From Oscillospiraceae bacterium (lineage in GTDB: Bacteria > Bacillota > Clostridia > Oscillospirales > Oscillospiraceae), in assembly GCA_017622995.1 (NCBI GenBank), contig JAGAQA010000053.1, positions 1 through 64,000 of the forward strand: a stretch of DNA of 64,000 nt, in the 5' to 3' direction. Positions 33,559 through 42,099 of this stretch are shown in pieces. The notes below the pieces were generated by a model that had not been told where the DNA came from, did not search any database, and saw only the letters and a list, made by a program, of their open reading frames with translations. Numbering within the stretch: the first letter of the stretch is position 1; each line of letters starts with the position of its first letter. A program made the position numbers and the translations under genes.

Positions 33559-33575
33559 AGTTCAGATTTTACGCA

Positions 33576-33953
33576 TTATGAGAAAATGATTTCTGCGTTG
33601 ACGATTTCTTCTGCCCGGTTACGGATATTGTTTATGCGCCCCACCCAAACCATCTGATTGTGTTCTTTAAACCCCTCGGTAATGCCTTCCCTTTCAGCTA
33701 TTTGCTTCATCAGCAAATCAAACCTCGCGGCTGCCTGCTGGTCAATCTGAGCAATGTGACTGTTCAGCTTACCACCGAGAAGCAGCGTGTTGTACAACAC
33801 CGGGCGATGCTCCTTGATGTAGCGTAGGTACCTCCGTCCCCACATCCCAATCGGCAGGGGATCAGCTTCCCCTAACACCAGACAAGGAATGTAATAATCA
33901 CCTTGCAATTCATACCAAAGGCCGTTATAATTGTTGTAAACATACTTTTCCAT
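33576..33953 (-). CDS. tnpV: TnpV-type transposon protein
   Basis: The 125-residue protein begins MEKYVYNNYNGLWYELQGDY (33953, GGAGGATTTCATA upstream) and has the family segments GMWGRRYLRYIKEHRP, YNTLLLGGKLNSHIAQID and an ending NNIRNRAEEIVNAEIIFS. TnpV is known from Tn4451-like mobilizable transposons, but its molecular role is not established. It lies near the right end of the island. Confidence 0.85.
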   Translation of the reverse strand: MEKYVYNNYNGLWYELQGDYYIPCLVLGEADPLPIGMWGRRYLRYIKEHRPVLYNTLLLGGKLNSHIAQIDQQAAARFDLLMKQIAEREGITEGFKEHNQMVWVGRINNIRNRAEEIVNAEIIFS

Positions 33954-34230
33954 TATGAAATCCTCCAGAAGTTTATCTTCGCACATATGTCACAGTCCCC
34001 AGATTGCCACATCTTCTTATATCTTGTTACCAGTTTTTCCTTCCCTTAATTCTTCCCTCACGAGGGCAAAAATCAAGGGTAATACGATGTGAAATCATAT
34101 AAGGGAATAAGGTGGGCAAACTGCGAAAAACCATTGAATTGCAAAGGCTTTTGAGGATTTCATTAACACCCTATAACGGGTATTAACAAGTTAAATGTTA
34201 GTAGTATTCCAATTGGAATTTGTCGGGGAG

Positions 34231-34372
34231 ATGCCTTCCCCTGGGGGAAGGTGCCCCAGTGCGCACACTGGGGCGGATGAGGGGCGGAACCAGGTAAGTT
34301 GTACCGCCCCACACCCGTCTCGCTGCGCGAGCCACCCTCTCCCAGGAGAGGGCTTCACCCCGCCAAATCCCA
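34231..34372. repeat. Intergenic multi-hairpin repeat (about 140 bp)
   Basis: Three short palindromes follow each other: GCCTTCCCCTGGGGGAAGG near 34232, GCCCCAGTGCGCACACTGGGGC near 34252, and CCCTCTCCCAGGAGAGGG near 34333. The order is typical of a repeat family I associate with Ruminococcaceae genomes. It lies outside the right end of the mobile element, in the 569-base gap before the ABC permease gene. No gene was found in 33954-34522; its other parts are the element's right end and the terminator at 34440. Confidence 0.6.
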
Positions 34373-34439
34373 ATTTATTTCATGCTTTCACGGAACAAGG
34401 TGCATTGGAAAACCGGAAAAACCTGCCGGTTATACAGAA

Positions 34440-34472
34440 AACGCCCGAAGAATTATGGATTCTTCGGGCGTT
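34440..34472 (-). terminator. Terminator of the ytrA-type ABC operon
   Basis: AACGCCCGAAGAA (34440-34452) pairs with TTCTTCGGGCGTT (34460-34472). A T-rich stretch follows on the minus strand. Confidence 0.8.
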
Positions 34473-34522
34473 TGCAATCCTGCTTTGCGGATACCGGCTG
34501 GTTGGCGGCGGCATTCTGCGGT

Positions 34523-35140
34523 TTACCGGATTTCCATTTTTTCGTACATGCCTATGGACAGCCGCCAGCTGAGGACAAAGAGTCCGGCGCACAGAAGCAC
34601 CATCACCGGCAGCACAGGCACCGGAAGCACAACCGACGCGGTCAGGTCCTGAACGGCAAAGCTGGAGCCGCAGGCGATGCACACGATGATGATGTACAGC
34701 AGCCGACCCTTTTCCACACCGAACCGGAAGAGAAAGGGCATACTGAGGCTGGAGGATAGGGTGCTCATCACCAGCAGGCTCACTGCCAGCACCGCAAGGG
34801 CGCTCCACTGCCCGGAGCCGGAAACGGAAATGCGGATGGCGGACAATCCCAGAACCAGCAGGGCCATTGGCAGGGTCAGCAGCAGGCACAGCAGGTATTT
34901 GGCGGTGACGATCTGGCTGCGGCGGAAGGGCAGAGCGGCGCAGTAGCTGTTCCACTTGGTGCGCTCGTCATAGGAAAGCAGCGTCATGGGCAGCATGCTG
35001 ATCATCATGACGGGATAGATACAGAAGAAGAGATTCCCATCGGAAAAGGGAATGACCAGGGTGAAAACGCCCACGATCAGCAACAGGCTTTTGCAGTAGG
35101 CTTTGAGCTGATACAGGTCCTTTAATATCAGTGCTTTCAT
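34523..35140 (-). CDS. ABC-2 type transporter permease
   Basis: The 205-residue protein has six hydrophobic helices and begins MKALILKDLYQLKAYCKSLL, the usual ABC-2 opening. It contains the segment MTLLSYDERTKWNSYCAALP found in permeases paired with YtrA-type regulators. It would form the membrane channel of the exporter whose ATPase is the upstream gene, 1 base away or less. Substrate is unknown; related systems respond to cell-wall antibiotics. Confidence 0.85.
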   Translation of the reverse strand: MKALILKDLYQLKAYCKSLLLIVGVFTLVIPFSDGNLFFCIYPVMMISMLPMTLLSYDERTKWNSYCAALPFRRSQIVTAKYLLCLLLTLPMALLVLGLSAIRISVSGSGQWSALAVLAVSLLVMSTLSSSLSMPFLFRFGVEKGRLLYIIIVCIACGSSFAVQDLTASVVLPVPVLPVMVLLCAGLFVLSWRLSIGMYEKMEIR

Positions 35141-35983
35141 TTATTCCGCCTCCTTACTCATGTAAATAAACAGATCTTCCATACTGATGGGGCTCACCTG
35201 GGTGCCGGACTGCACCGCGGAACGCTTTACCAGGGCCTCGGCAGAGTAGGGGGTCACCTTCTTGTGAAGGATGGCCTCCCGGGGGATGGCATCCAGCTGC
35301 TCCTTTGTGCAGTGGACCATGCCGTATTCTCCCAGAAGAAAGTCCTTTTCTTCATAGAGCATGATTTTTCCCTTGTGGAGGAAGGCAACGTAGTCGCAGA
35401 GCTTTTCCAGGTCGCTGACGATGTGGGAGGAGATGAGCACGGCGTTGTCCCCCTGACGGGCGAAGTCCAGCAGAATGTCCACCACCTGGTCCCGGGCCAC
35501 CGGGTCCAGGCCGGAGGTGGCCTCGTCCAGCAGCAGCAGCCTTGCCTTGTGGCTCAGGGCCACGGCCAGCCCCAGCTTCATTTTCATGCCCCGGGAGTAA
35601 TCCTGAAAGCGCTTCTTTTCCGGCAGGGAAAACCTTTTCAGGAAGTCCTGATAGCCGCGGCTGTCCCAGTTTTTGTAGGTAAGGGCCATGATTTTTCCTA
35701 CCTGCAGGGCGTTGAGGCACCCGGGAATGCCCACCTCGTCAAATACCACGCCGATGTCCTGCTTGGTAAGGGGGAGATTCTCCCGATTGTCTTTGCCCAG
35801 GATGGTGATGCTGCCCCCGTCCCGATGGAGCATGTCCAGAATCAGGCGGAGGGTGGTGGTTTTTCCTGCTCCGTTTTCTCCGATCAGTCCCAGAACGCAG
35901 CCGCCGGGCAGGGTCAGGGACAGACGATCCAGAGAAAAATCCGGATAGTGTTTGGTCAAATCTTTGATTTCCAGTGCGTTCAT
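35141..35983 (-). CDS. ABC transporter ATPase
   Basis: The 280-residue protein starts at MNALEIKDLTKHYP (35983, GGAGGAACAAGC upstream). Walker A is GENGAGKTTTL, signature YSRGMKMKLGLAVAL, Walker B LLLLDEATSGLDPVA and H-loop ISSHIVSDLEKLC. The C-terminal 70 residues form the extra domain usual in BcrA/YtrB-like ATPases. It overlaps the GntR gene by 4 bases and abuts the permease gene, so the three form one operon. Confidence 0.93.
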   Translation of the reverse strand: MNALEIKDLTKHYPDFSLDRLSLTLPGGCVLGLIGENGAGKTTTLRLILDMLHRDGGSITILGKDNRENLPLTKQDIGVVFDEVGIPGCLNALQVGKIMALTYKNWDSRGYQDFLKRFSLPEKKRFQDYSRGMKMKLGLAVALSHKARLLLLDEATSGLDPVARDQVVDILLDFARQGDNAVLISSHIVSDLEKLCDYVAFLHKGKIMLYEEKDFLLGEYGMVHCTKEQLDAIPREAILHKKVTPYSAEALVKRSAVQSGTQVSPISMEDLFIYMSKEAE

Positions 35984-36357
35984 GCTTGTTCCTCCAATGC
36001 AAAGCGAACCATTTCCAATACGTCTTCCCCGCTGAGGCCGCTTTCCGCGGCCAGGCGCAGGGCCTCGTCCAGATGCCATTCGATTTTCTTCAGATGCTCC
36101 TCCCGCAGCAGCTCCACATTCCGGGGAGCCACATAGCAGCCCTTTGCCGGAATGGTGTAGAGAAAGCCCTCTTTTTCCAGCTCCTCGTAAGCCCGCTTGG
36201 TGGTAATAAAGCTGATGCGCAGGTCTTTGGCAAGCCCCCGGATGGAGGGAAGCATCTGGTTTTCCGCCAGCGCGCCGCTGATGATCTGCTGCTTGATCTG
36301 GGTGTAGATCTGATCATAGATGGGCGCGCCGCTTTTGTTGTCAATCAGAATATCCAT
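35980..36357 (-). CDS. ytrA: YtrA-type GntR regulator
   Basis: The 125-residue protein has a GntR winged helix (SGAPIYDQIYTQIKQQIISG, LPSIRGLAKDLRISFITTKR, AYEELEKEGFLYTIPAKG) and only a short helical C-terminal tail, which defines the YtrA subfamily. These proteins repress their own ABC-transporter operon and release it under envelope stress. A dyad operator over the promoter (36368-36390) fits that model. Confidence 0.9.
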   Translation of the reverse strand: MDILIDNKSGAPIYDQIYTQIKQQIISGALAENQMLPSIRGLAKDLRISFITTKRAYEELEKEGFLYTIPAKGCYVAPRNVELLREEHLKKIEWHLDEALRLAAESGLSGEDVLEMVRFALEEQA

Positions 36358-36367
36358 GTGATCACCT

Positions 36368-36408
36368 CTGTATATGCTGAGTATATACAGTATTTACAGA
36401 TTTGTCAA
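36368..36408 (-). promoter_or_regulatory. ytrA promoter with overlapping operator
   Basis: Minus strand: TTGACA (36403-36408), a 17-base spacer and TATACT (36380-36385). The dyad CTGTATAT (36368-36375) / ATATACAG (36383-36390) covers the -10 box, so binding would block RNA polymerase. Confidence 0.75.
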
Positions 36409-36425
36409 TAGGAAAAACAAAAAAA

Positions 36426-36468
36426 GCTTTGCCGCCGGAAGGGGCACAAATCCTTCCGGCGGCAAAGC
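36426..36468 (-). terminator. Terminator of the first lacI gene
   Basis: GCTTTGCCGCCGGAAGG (36426-36442) pairs over 17 bases with its inverse at 36452-36468. On the minus strand it is followed by TTTTTTTGTTTTT. Confidence 0.88.
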
Positions 36469-36512
36469 AAAACAATATGGAGGCATAGAAACCCGGCATA
36501 AGCCGGTGGGGG

Positions 36513-37511
36513 TTACTTCAGCCTGGCAACGGAATCCCGGATCCGGACGCGCCCGGGGACCACAATCCGATCGGTCAGCGTGGTGCGGGGGCGCTCAATG
36601 AGGTCGATGATGCCTCTGGCGGCGGCCTTTCCCATGGCCCGGGTATCCTGGCAGTAGGTGGTCAGCCTGGGGGACAGGATGTCGGCCAGCTGGACCCCGT
36701 CGTAGCCCATGACGGAAATATCCTGTGGGATCCGCAGGCCCTTTTCCCGGATGGCGTTGAGCCCGCCCACATAGGAGTAATCATCGGGGAAGAAGATGCA
36801 GGTGGGCAGGTCCGGGCCGCTGAGCAGCTCCCGGGTCACCTTTTCGCAGACTTTCGCATCATGATACCGGCTTTCCCGCACCAATGTGTCGTCAATATTG
36901 ATGCCCAGGGCCTCACAGGCACGGTAGAATCCGGTGAGCCGGTTCTCGGTAACGGCGGTGCGCTCCCCGTGGATGTAGGCAAGCTTCCGGTGGCCGTTGA
37001 TATAGGCGTAACGAACCAGGGCCTCCATGCCCTGCACATTGTCGGAGACCACCGACATACGGTTGTTGAACACATGGTCAATGGTGACCACGGGCAGGCT
37101 GGAATTCACCAGCTCCAGCACCTGGGGATCGGAAAAATCCACACAGGCAATGACCACGCCGTCCACACCCCGGTACTGGCAGTGCTGCAAATAGCTGGTT
37201 TGACCGCCTACGCTGCGGTTGATAAAGGTGACGTCATAGCCCCGGGATTCCACCTCCACCTTCAGGCTTTCCAGCATGGAGGAGAAGTATTCGTGGGCCA
37301 GACCGCTGTTCTGCTCGTCTACGAACAGAATGCCCACGTTAAAGGTACGGTTGGCCTTCAGCGCCCGGGCGGCGGAATTGGTTACATAACCCATCTCCGC
37401 GGCCACCTTATGGATTTTTTCCCGGGTTTCCTTGCCAATATCCGGCTGATCATTCAGCGCCTTGCTCACGGTAGCCACGGAGACGCCGCAGCGCCGGGCA
37501 ATGTCTTTCAT
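36513..37511 (-). CDS. LacI-family regulator of the GH94 gene
   Basis: The 332-residue protein is placed at MKDIARRCGVSVATVSKALN (37511). A TTG three codons upstream is 9 bases after AAGGAG and may be the true start. The LacI helix-turn-helix and hinge (AVGYVTNSAARALKANRT region) are followed by a periplasmic-binding-like sensor domain (FNVGILFVDEQNSGLAHEYF, DISVMGYDGVQLADILSPRL). It is closely similar to the second LacI at 45530 over most of its length. It is divergent from the GH94 phosphorylase, and operator-like sites lie after both -10 regions, so it likely represses GH94 and itself until a beta-gluco-oligosaccharide is present. Confidence 0.9.
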   Translation of the reverse strand: MKDIARRCGVSVATVSKALNDQPDIGKETREKIHKVAAEMGYVTNSAARALKANRTFNVGILFVDEQNSGLAHEYFSSMLESLKVEVESRGYDVTFINRSVGGQTSYLQHCQYRGVDGVVIACVDFSDPQVLELVNSSLPVVTIDHVFNNRMSVVSDNVQGMEALVRYAYINGHRKLAYIHGERTAVTENRLTGFYRACEALGINIDDTLVRESRYHDAKVCEKVTRELLSGPDLPTCIFFPDDYSYVGGLNAIREKGLRIPQDISVMGYDGVQLADILSPRLTTYCQDTRAMGKAAARGIIDLIERPRTTLTDRIVVPGRVRIRDSVARLK

Positions 37512-37602
37512 GGAAACCAATGAGGCACGCTCCTTCCCTTGCGGCACACAGGCAAAGCTCCTTTGAGGGGGAGAAAAGAGCCCTATGCCGCGGCATTTTC
37601 CG

Positions 37603-37669
37603 GGGAAGCTCCGAATCAACCGGCCGGGGCCGGAGGGCGAAGCTGCTGCCAATTGGATCAGAGCTTCCC
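37603..37669. repeat. Short inverted-repeat element, GGGAAGCTCCGA ends
   Basis: GGGAAGCTCCGA (37603-37614) and TCAGAGCTTCCC (37658-37669) are inverse copies with one mismatch around about 43 GC-rich bases. A relative lies at 62460-62538 with the same inner AATCAACCG. It lies in the 5' leader of the first lacI gene. Confidence 0.6.
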
Positions 37670-37670
37670 T

Positions 37671-37718
37671 AAATCGTTTTCGTAAAATAAGCATAGCGCA
37701 TAATTTACGAAAAAGCAA
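37671..37718 (-). promoter_or_regulatory. lacI promoter with LacI operator
   Basis: Minus strand: TTGCTT (37713-37718), 17 bases, TATGCT (37690-37695), then the operator-like AAATCGTTTTCGTAAA (37671-37686, plus-strand reading) just downstream of the -10 box. The rest of 37512-37990 carries the short repeat and the GH94 promoter. Confidence 0.65.
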
Positions 37719-37896
37719 GCGTAATCCGAAAAAATTTTGGTCAAAATACAAATAACCGGCGGCCTGCACAAAAGGGAAACGGTGTTTCTAGAGGATTTGA
37801 CCAGTGCTACGATACAAATTCTTACGAAAACTGCACAAAGACCTACCGCACCAGTTGGTGAATTTCCACGGAAAACCCTGGGACACAGAAAAACTA

Positions 37897-37961
37897 TTGC
37901 ATTTTTGTCCCCAATAATGTACTCTAAATGGGAAGTTCTCATTACTTAATCGTTTTCAAAG
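37897..37961 (+). promoter_or_regulatory. GH94 promoter with LacI operator
   Basis: TTGCAT (37897-37902), 17 bases and TACTCT (37920-37925) form a plausible promoter. AATCGTTTTCAAAG (37948-37961) downstream matches the operator motif seen at 37671, 45335 and 45487. Confidence 0.55.
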
Positions 37962-37990
37962 CGGTGGGAATAGAAAAGGAGGAAATGGAT

Positions 37991-40429
37991 ATGCAGTTCG
38001 GTTATTTTGATGACGCCCGCCGGGAGTATGTCATTAACACCCCCAAGACGCCGCTGCCCTGGATCAACTACCTGGGAAGCGAAGCATTTTTCGCGCTGGT
38101 GTCCAATACCGCAGGCGGCTACAGCTTCTATAAGGATGCGCGGCTGCGCCGGCTGACCCGTTATCGATACAACAACAGTCCCCTGGATTCAGACGGCTTC
38201 CACATTTATGTGCGCAATGCCGACGGAACCGTGTGGAATCCCGGCTGGCAGCCCACTCAGACGGAGCTGGATGCTTACCAGTGCCGTCACGGCCTGGGCT
38301 ATACGGTTCTGGAGGGCAAAAAGAACGGAATTACCGCCAAACAGGAAATGATGGTCCCCCACGGCGACAACTGCCTGCTGATGCGCCTCACCGTAACCAA
38401 CGGGACGGAATCCGCGCAAACGATTTCGGTCTTCCCCTATCTGGAATTCTGCCTGTGGGACGCCATGGACGATTCCTCCAATTTCCAGCGCAACTTCTCC
38501 ACTGGTGAGGTGGAGGTTACCGACCGGGCCATCTATCACAAGACCGAGTACCGGGAGCGCCGGGACCACTATGCGGTCTTCTGGTCCGATACCCCCTTCG
38601 ATGGCTTTGATACCACCCGGGATGCCTTTGTGGGCGTATACGGCGGCCCCCAGCTGCCCCAGGCGGTGAAGAACGGCCGCTGCACCGGCTCCGTGGCCCA
38701 CGGCTGGGCTCCTGTGGGCGCCATGCAGTTTGACCTGACCCTGGAGCCCGGGAAGAGCAGCAGCATTCTGCTGGGCCTGGGCTACATCGAGAACCCCCAG
38801 GAGGAAAAGTTCGCGGCACCCGGCGTCATCAACAAGGTCCGCGCCGATGCCATGATGGAAAAATTTAATGCCCCCGGCCGGTTCGATGCCGCCATGGCCC
38901 AGCTGGCAGAGCACTGGCAGCAGCTCCTTTCCAACTACTCCGCCTCCACCGGTGACGAGAAGGTGGACCGGATGGTCAACATTTGGAACCAGTACCAGTG
39001 CATGGTCACCTTTAATATGTCCCGTTCCGCCAGCTACTTCGAAAGCGGCATGGGCCGGGGCATGGGCTTCCGGGACTCCTGCCAGGATCTGTTGGGCTTT
39101 GTCCACATGATCCCCGAAAAGGCAAGAGAGCGGCTGCTGGATATTGCGGCCACCCAGTTCCCCGACGGCTCCGCCTACCATCAGTACCAGCCCCTGACCA
39201 AGAAGGGCAACCTGGCCGTGGGCTCCGGCTTCAACGACGACCCCCTGTGGCTGGTGGCCGGTACCGATGCCTATCTGCGGGAAACCGGCGACTTCTCCAT
39301 TCTGGAGGAGCAGGTGCCCTTCGACAATGACGAGAGCCTGGCCGCCCCCTTCATGGAGCACCTGCGCCGCAGCGTCAACTATACCATGACCCACCTGGGA
39401 CCCCATAAGCTGCCCCTCATCGGCCGGGCCGACTGGAACGACTGCCTGAACCTGAACTGCTTCTCCGCCCATCCCGGGGAGAGCTTCCAGATCACCGGTC
39501 CCAGCGAGGGCCCCGTGGCGGAAAGCGTGTTCATCGGCGGTATGTTTGTCAAGTACGGCAATGCTTATGTAAACCTGTGCCGCCACCTGGGTCTGGATCA
39601 GGAGGCCGATCAGGTAGCCGCTGCCGTGGCCGATATGGACAAGGCCTGCCTCACCGCCGGTTGGGACGGCGCCTGGTTCCGCCGGGCCTACGATGCCTAC
39701 GGCGCGCCTGTTGGCAGCAAGGAGTGCAAGGAGGGGCAGATCTTCATCGAGCCCCAGGGCATGTGCGTCATGGCCGGTATCGGCAAGGAAACCGGCCAGG
39801 CGGCTCTGGCCATGAAGAGCGTGGAAGAGCGGCTGGATACCAAGTACGGCATCGTGCTGCTGCAGCCTGCTTATACCGAGTATTACCTCAACCTGGGCGA
39901 AATCAGCTCCTATCCTCCCGGATACAAGGAGAATGCGGGCATCTTCTGCCATAACAATCCCTGGATTGTCTGCGCGGAAGCGGAGCTGGGCCACGGCGAC
40001 CGGGCCTTCCAGGTCTACCGCCGCACCTGCCCCGCCTATACCGAGGCCATCAGCGAGATCCACCGCACCGAGCCCTATGTTTACAGCCAGATGATCGCGG
40101 GCATCGACGCTCCCAGCTTTGGCGAGGCCAAGAACTCCTGGCTTACCGGCACCGCTGCCTGGACCTTCCTGAGCATTTCTCAGGCCATTCTGGGCGTGGT
40201 GCCCACCCTGGACGGCCTGATGCTGGATCCCTGCGTTCCCAGCGACTGGAAGGAATTCACCGTCTGCAGAAAGTACCGGGGCGCGGATTACGAGATTCAT
40301 GTGCGCAATCCCAAGGGCGTCCAGAAGGGTGTTGCCGCCGTCACCGTGGACGGAAAGCAGATTTCCGGCAATGTGCTGCCCATCGCGGCTGCCGGGACCA
40401 AGGTGACCGTGGAGGTAACACTGGGATAA
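37991..40429 (+). CDS. GH94 cellobiose/cellodextrin phosphorylase
   Basis: The 812-residue enzyme starts at [20 protein letters not shown] (37991), eight bases after AAGGAGG. It has the GH94 layout: N-terminal beta-sandwich with [18 protein letters not shown], linker, (alpha/alpha)6 barrel and C-terminal sheet. The catalytic acid Asp lies in [10 protein letters not shown], and phosphate-site residues are expected near [13 protein letters not shown] and GIFCHNNPW. Such enzymes cleave beta-1,4-glucosides with phosphate to give glucose 1-phosphate in the cytoplasm. Cellobiose is the likely substrate, but cellodextrin, laminaribiose or chitobiose specificity cannot be excluded. No signal peptide is present. 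Confidence 0.92.
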   Translation: MQFGYFDDARREYVINTPKTPLPWINYLGSEAFFALVSNTAGGYSFYKDARLRRLTRYRYNNSPLDSDGFHIYVRNADGTVWNPGWQPTQTELDAYQCRHGLGYTVLEGKKNGITAKQEMMVPHGDNCLLMRLTVTNGTESAQTISVFPYLEFCLWDAMDDSSNFQRNFSTGEVEVTDRAIYHKTEYRERRDHYAVFWSDTPFDGFDTTRDAFVGVYGGPQLPQAVKNGRCTGSVAHGWAPVGAMQFDLTLEPGKSSSILLGLGYIENPQEEKFAAPGVINKVRADAMMEKFNAPGRFDAAMAQLAEHWQQLLSNYSASTGDEKVDRMVNIWNQYQCMVTFNMSRSASYFESGMGRGMGFRDSCQDLLGFVHMIPEKARERLLDIAATQFPDGSAYHQYQPLTKKGNLAVGSGFNDDPLWLVAGTDAYLRETGDFSILEEQVPFDNDESLAAPFMEHLRRSVNYTMTHLGPHKLPLIGRADWNDCLNLNCFSAHPGESFQITGPSEGPVAESVFIGGMFVKYGNAYVNLCRHLGLDQEADQVAAAVADMDKACLTAGWDGAWFRRAYDAYGAPVGSKECKEGQIFIEPQGMCVMAGIGKETGQAALAMKSVEERLDTKYGIVLLQPAYTEYYLNLGEISSYPPGYKENAGIFCHNNPWIVCAEAELGHGDRAFQVYRRTCPAYTEAISEIHRTEPYVYSQMIAGIDAPSFGEAKNSWLTGTAAWTFLSISQAILGVVPTLDGLMLDPCVPSDWKEFTVCRKYRGADYEIHVRNPKGVQKGVAAVTVDGKQISGNVLPIAAAGTKVTVEVTLG

Positions 40430-40459
40430 CTTCTTTCACCGAAACAGAATGCGATTTGT

Positions 40460-40490
40460 CTGCCGCTCCAAAGGGAGCGGCAGATTTTTT
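40460..40490 (+). terminator. Terminator of the GH94 gene
   Basis: CTGCCGCTCC (40460-40469) pairs with GGAGCGGCAG (40474-40483), and TTTTTT follows at 40485-40490. Confidence 0.92.
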
Positions 40491-40510
40491 GTACCGGCTT
40501 TGCCGGAGTG

Positions 40511-40540
40511 TTGACAACCCCGCGGTGCTGCTGTTATAAT
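40511..40540 (+). promoter_or_regulatory. Promoter of the ligase-decarboxylase-ACP-MBOAT operon
   Basis: TTGACA (40511-40516), an 18-base spacer and TATAAT (40535-40540) lie 47 bases before the first gene. No operator-like dyad is evident, so expression may be constitutive. Confidence 0.8.
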
Positions 40541-40587
40541 GATATACGTATTTTTGCGCCATTGAAGCCTGTGAAGGATGAACAGAT

Positions 40588-42099
40588 ATGAATAACGTCT
40601 TACAATACCTCTGCGCCAGCGCCAGCCGCTATCCCCAGCGTACGGCGGTGCTGGATGACCGGAAAGCCTATACCTATGAAGCCTACTACGATCTGACCCG
40701 GCGCATCGGTTCCGGCCTTGCGGCGGTAACCGGCCAGCGGCAGCCTGTGGGCGTTTACATGGAAAAGTGCGCCGACGCGGTGGCGGTGTTCATGGGCGCG
40801 GTTTGGGCAGGCTGCTTCTATTCCTGCCTGAATACGGAGCTGCCCGGCGCCCGCCTGCAGCAGATTGTGTCCGTTTTGGAGCCCGAGGTCATTGTCACCC
40901 AGCAGTCCCTTCTGGACCGGGCCAGGGAGCTTTTTCCCCAGACTAGGCTCCTGACGGTGGAAAGCCTGTCCGAGGAAAAGGTGGACGCGGACCTGCTGGA
41001 TCTGCGGCAGGCAAGGGCCATCGATACCGATGTGCTTTATGTAAACTTCACCTCCGGCTCCACCGGTGTGCCCAAGGGCATCGCCGTGGGAAACCGCAGT
41101 GTCATGGATTTCATCGACTGCTTTGTGCCTCTGTTCGGCATTGACTGCACCGATGTGATTGCCAATCAGGCACCCTTTGATTTTGACGTGTCCGTGAAGG
41201 ACATCTATTCCGCCCTCCATGCAGGAGCGGCCCTGGCGGTGGTGCCCAGACGGCTCTTCTCCGCCCCCACCCAGCTCATTGATTTCCTGTGCGACACCGG
41301 CACCACCACCATGATCTGGGCGGTGTCCGCCCTGTGCCTGATTACAGGCTTCCATGCCCTGGATTACCGGACCCCGGAGACGGTGAAGAGAATCATCTAC
41401 TCCGGCGAGGTCATGCCCCTGAAGGCTCTGAAGGAGTTCCGGAAGCACCTGCCCGATGTGCTGTATGTCAATGTCTACGGCCCCACGGAGATCACCTGCA
41501 ACTGCACCTATCACATTCTGGAAAAGGACCGGGACTATGCGGACGGGGTGCCCATCGGTGTGCCCTTCCCCAACGAGGATGTGTTCCTGCTGGATGGGGA
41601 GAATCGGCTGGTGGAAGACCCGGATACCGAGGGCGAGATCTGCGTCCGGGGCACCGCCCTGGCCCTGGGCTATTACCGCAATCCGGAGCAGAACCAGGCC
41701 CATTTCGTCCAGAATCCCCTGAATCCCAACTATCCGGAGCGGATTTACCGCACCGGCGACCTGGGGAAATACAACGACCGGGGAGAGCTGGTCTTCTCTG
41801 GCCGGAAGGATTTCCAGATCAAATACATGGGCCACCGCATCGAGCTGGAAGAGATTGAGCGGGCCATGAACACCATTGACGGCGTGGAGCGGGCCTGTTG
41901 CCTGTTTGACGAAAAGCGCTCCCGGCTCAAGGGCTTCTATGTGGGCTCCATCGATAAGGATGCCCTCCACGCTGCCATGAAAAAGGATATGCCCGCCTTT
42001 ATGGTTCCCGGCATTCTGCGGCAGGTGGAGGCCATGCCCCTGACCAAAAACGGAAAAATCGACCGGAAAAAGCTGGCGGAAATGGCGGGAGGAAGATAA
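40588..42099 (+). CDS. DltA-like amino acid adenylating ligase
   Basis: The 503-residue protein has the length of DltA and all core adenylation motifs: A3 FTSGSTGVPKG, A4 QAPFDFDVSVKDIY with the Asp that binds an alpha-amino group, A5 NVYGPTEITCNC, A7 YRTGDLGKY, A8 GRKDFQIKYMGHRIELEEIE and A10 LTKNGKIDRKKL. It should activate an amino acid as AMP ester and load it on the carrier protein encoded two genes downstream. Which amino acid cannot be read reliably. Unlike a dlt operon, the next gene is a PLP decarboxylase, so the substrate is probably an amino acid that remains useful after losing its carboxylate, not D-alanine. The gene is first of four packed genes. Confidence 0.88.
   Translation: MNNVLQYLCASASRYPQRTAVLDDRKAYTYEAYYDLTRRIGSGLAAVTGQRQPVGVYMEKCADAVAVFMGAVWAGCFYSCLNTELPGARLQQIVSVLEPEVIVTQQSLLDRARELFPQTRLLTVESLSEEKVDADLLDLRQARAIDTDVLYVNFTSGSTGVPKGIAVGNRSVMDFIDCFVPLFGIDCTDVIANQAPFDFDVSVKDIYSALHAGAALAVVPRRLFSAPTQLIDFLCDTGTTTMIWAVSALCLITGFHALDYRTPETVKRIIYSGEVMPLKALKEFRKHLPDVLYVNVYGPTEITCNCTYHILEKDRDYADGVPIGVPFPNEDVFLLDGENRLVEDPDTEGEICVRGTALALGYYRNPEQNQAHFVQNPLNPNYPERIYRTGDLGKYNDRGELVFSGRKDFQIKYMGHRIELEEIERAMNTIDGVERACCLFDEKRSRLKGFYVGSIDKDALHAAMKKDMPAFMVPGILRQVEAMPLTKNGKIDRKKLAEMAGGR

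Larger units (their letters stand above)
25248..34152. mobile_element. Integrated mobilizable element (IME), about 8.9 kb
   Basis: The unit comprises a tyrosine integrase, XRE repressor, excisionase, candidate oriT, MobA/MobL relaxase, small accessory protein, AT-rich cargo and TnpV. There are no conjugation-pore genes, so transfer would need a helper. The proposed ends are similar: AAAAACCATTTGAA at 25248-25261 and AAAAACCATTGAA at 34126-34138 as imperfect direct repeats. Both ends also carry clusters of TTCCCTT/AAGGGAA, at 25314-25351 and 34041-34107, that could be integrase arm sites. Base composition from about 30100 to 34200 is clearly more AT-rich than the flanks. Exact borders are inferred. 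Confidence 0.7.

Noticed and set aside
36513..37769. A 418-residue LacI protein starting at 37769
   Set aside because: The extra N-terminus crosses the promoter, operator and a repeat. The helix-turn-helix begins at MKDIARR (37511) or three codons earlier.
38189..40300. A 703-residue antisense frame opposite the GH94 gene
   Set aside because: Shadow frame of a long GC-rich gene; composition is biased to Gly, His and Gln with no domain.
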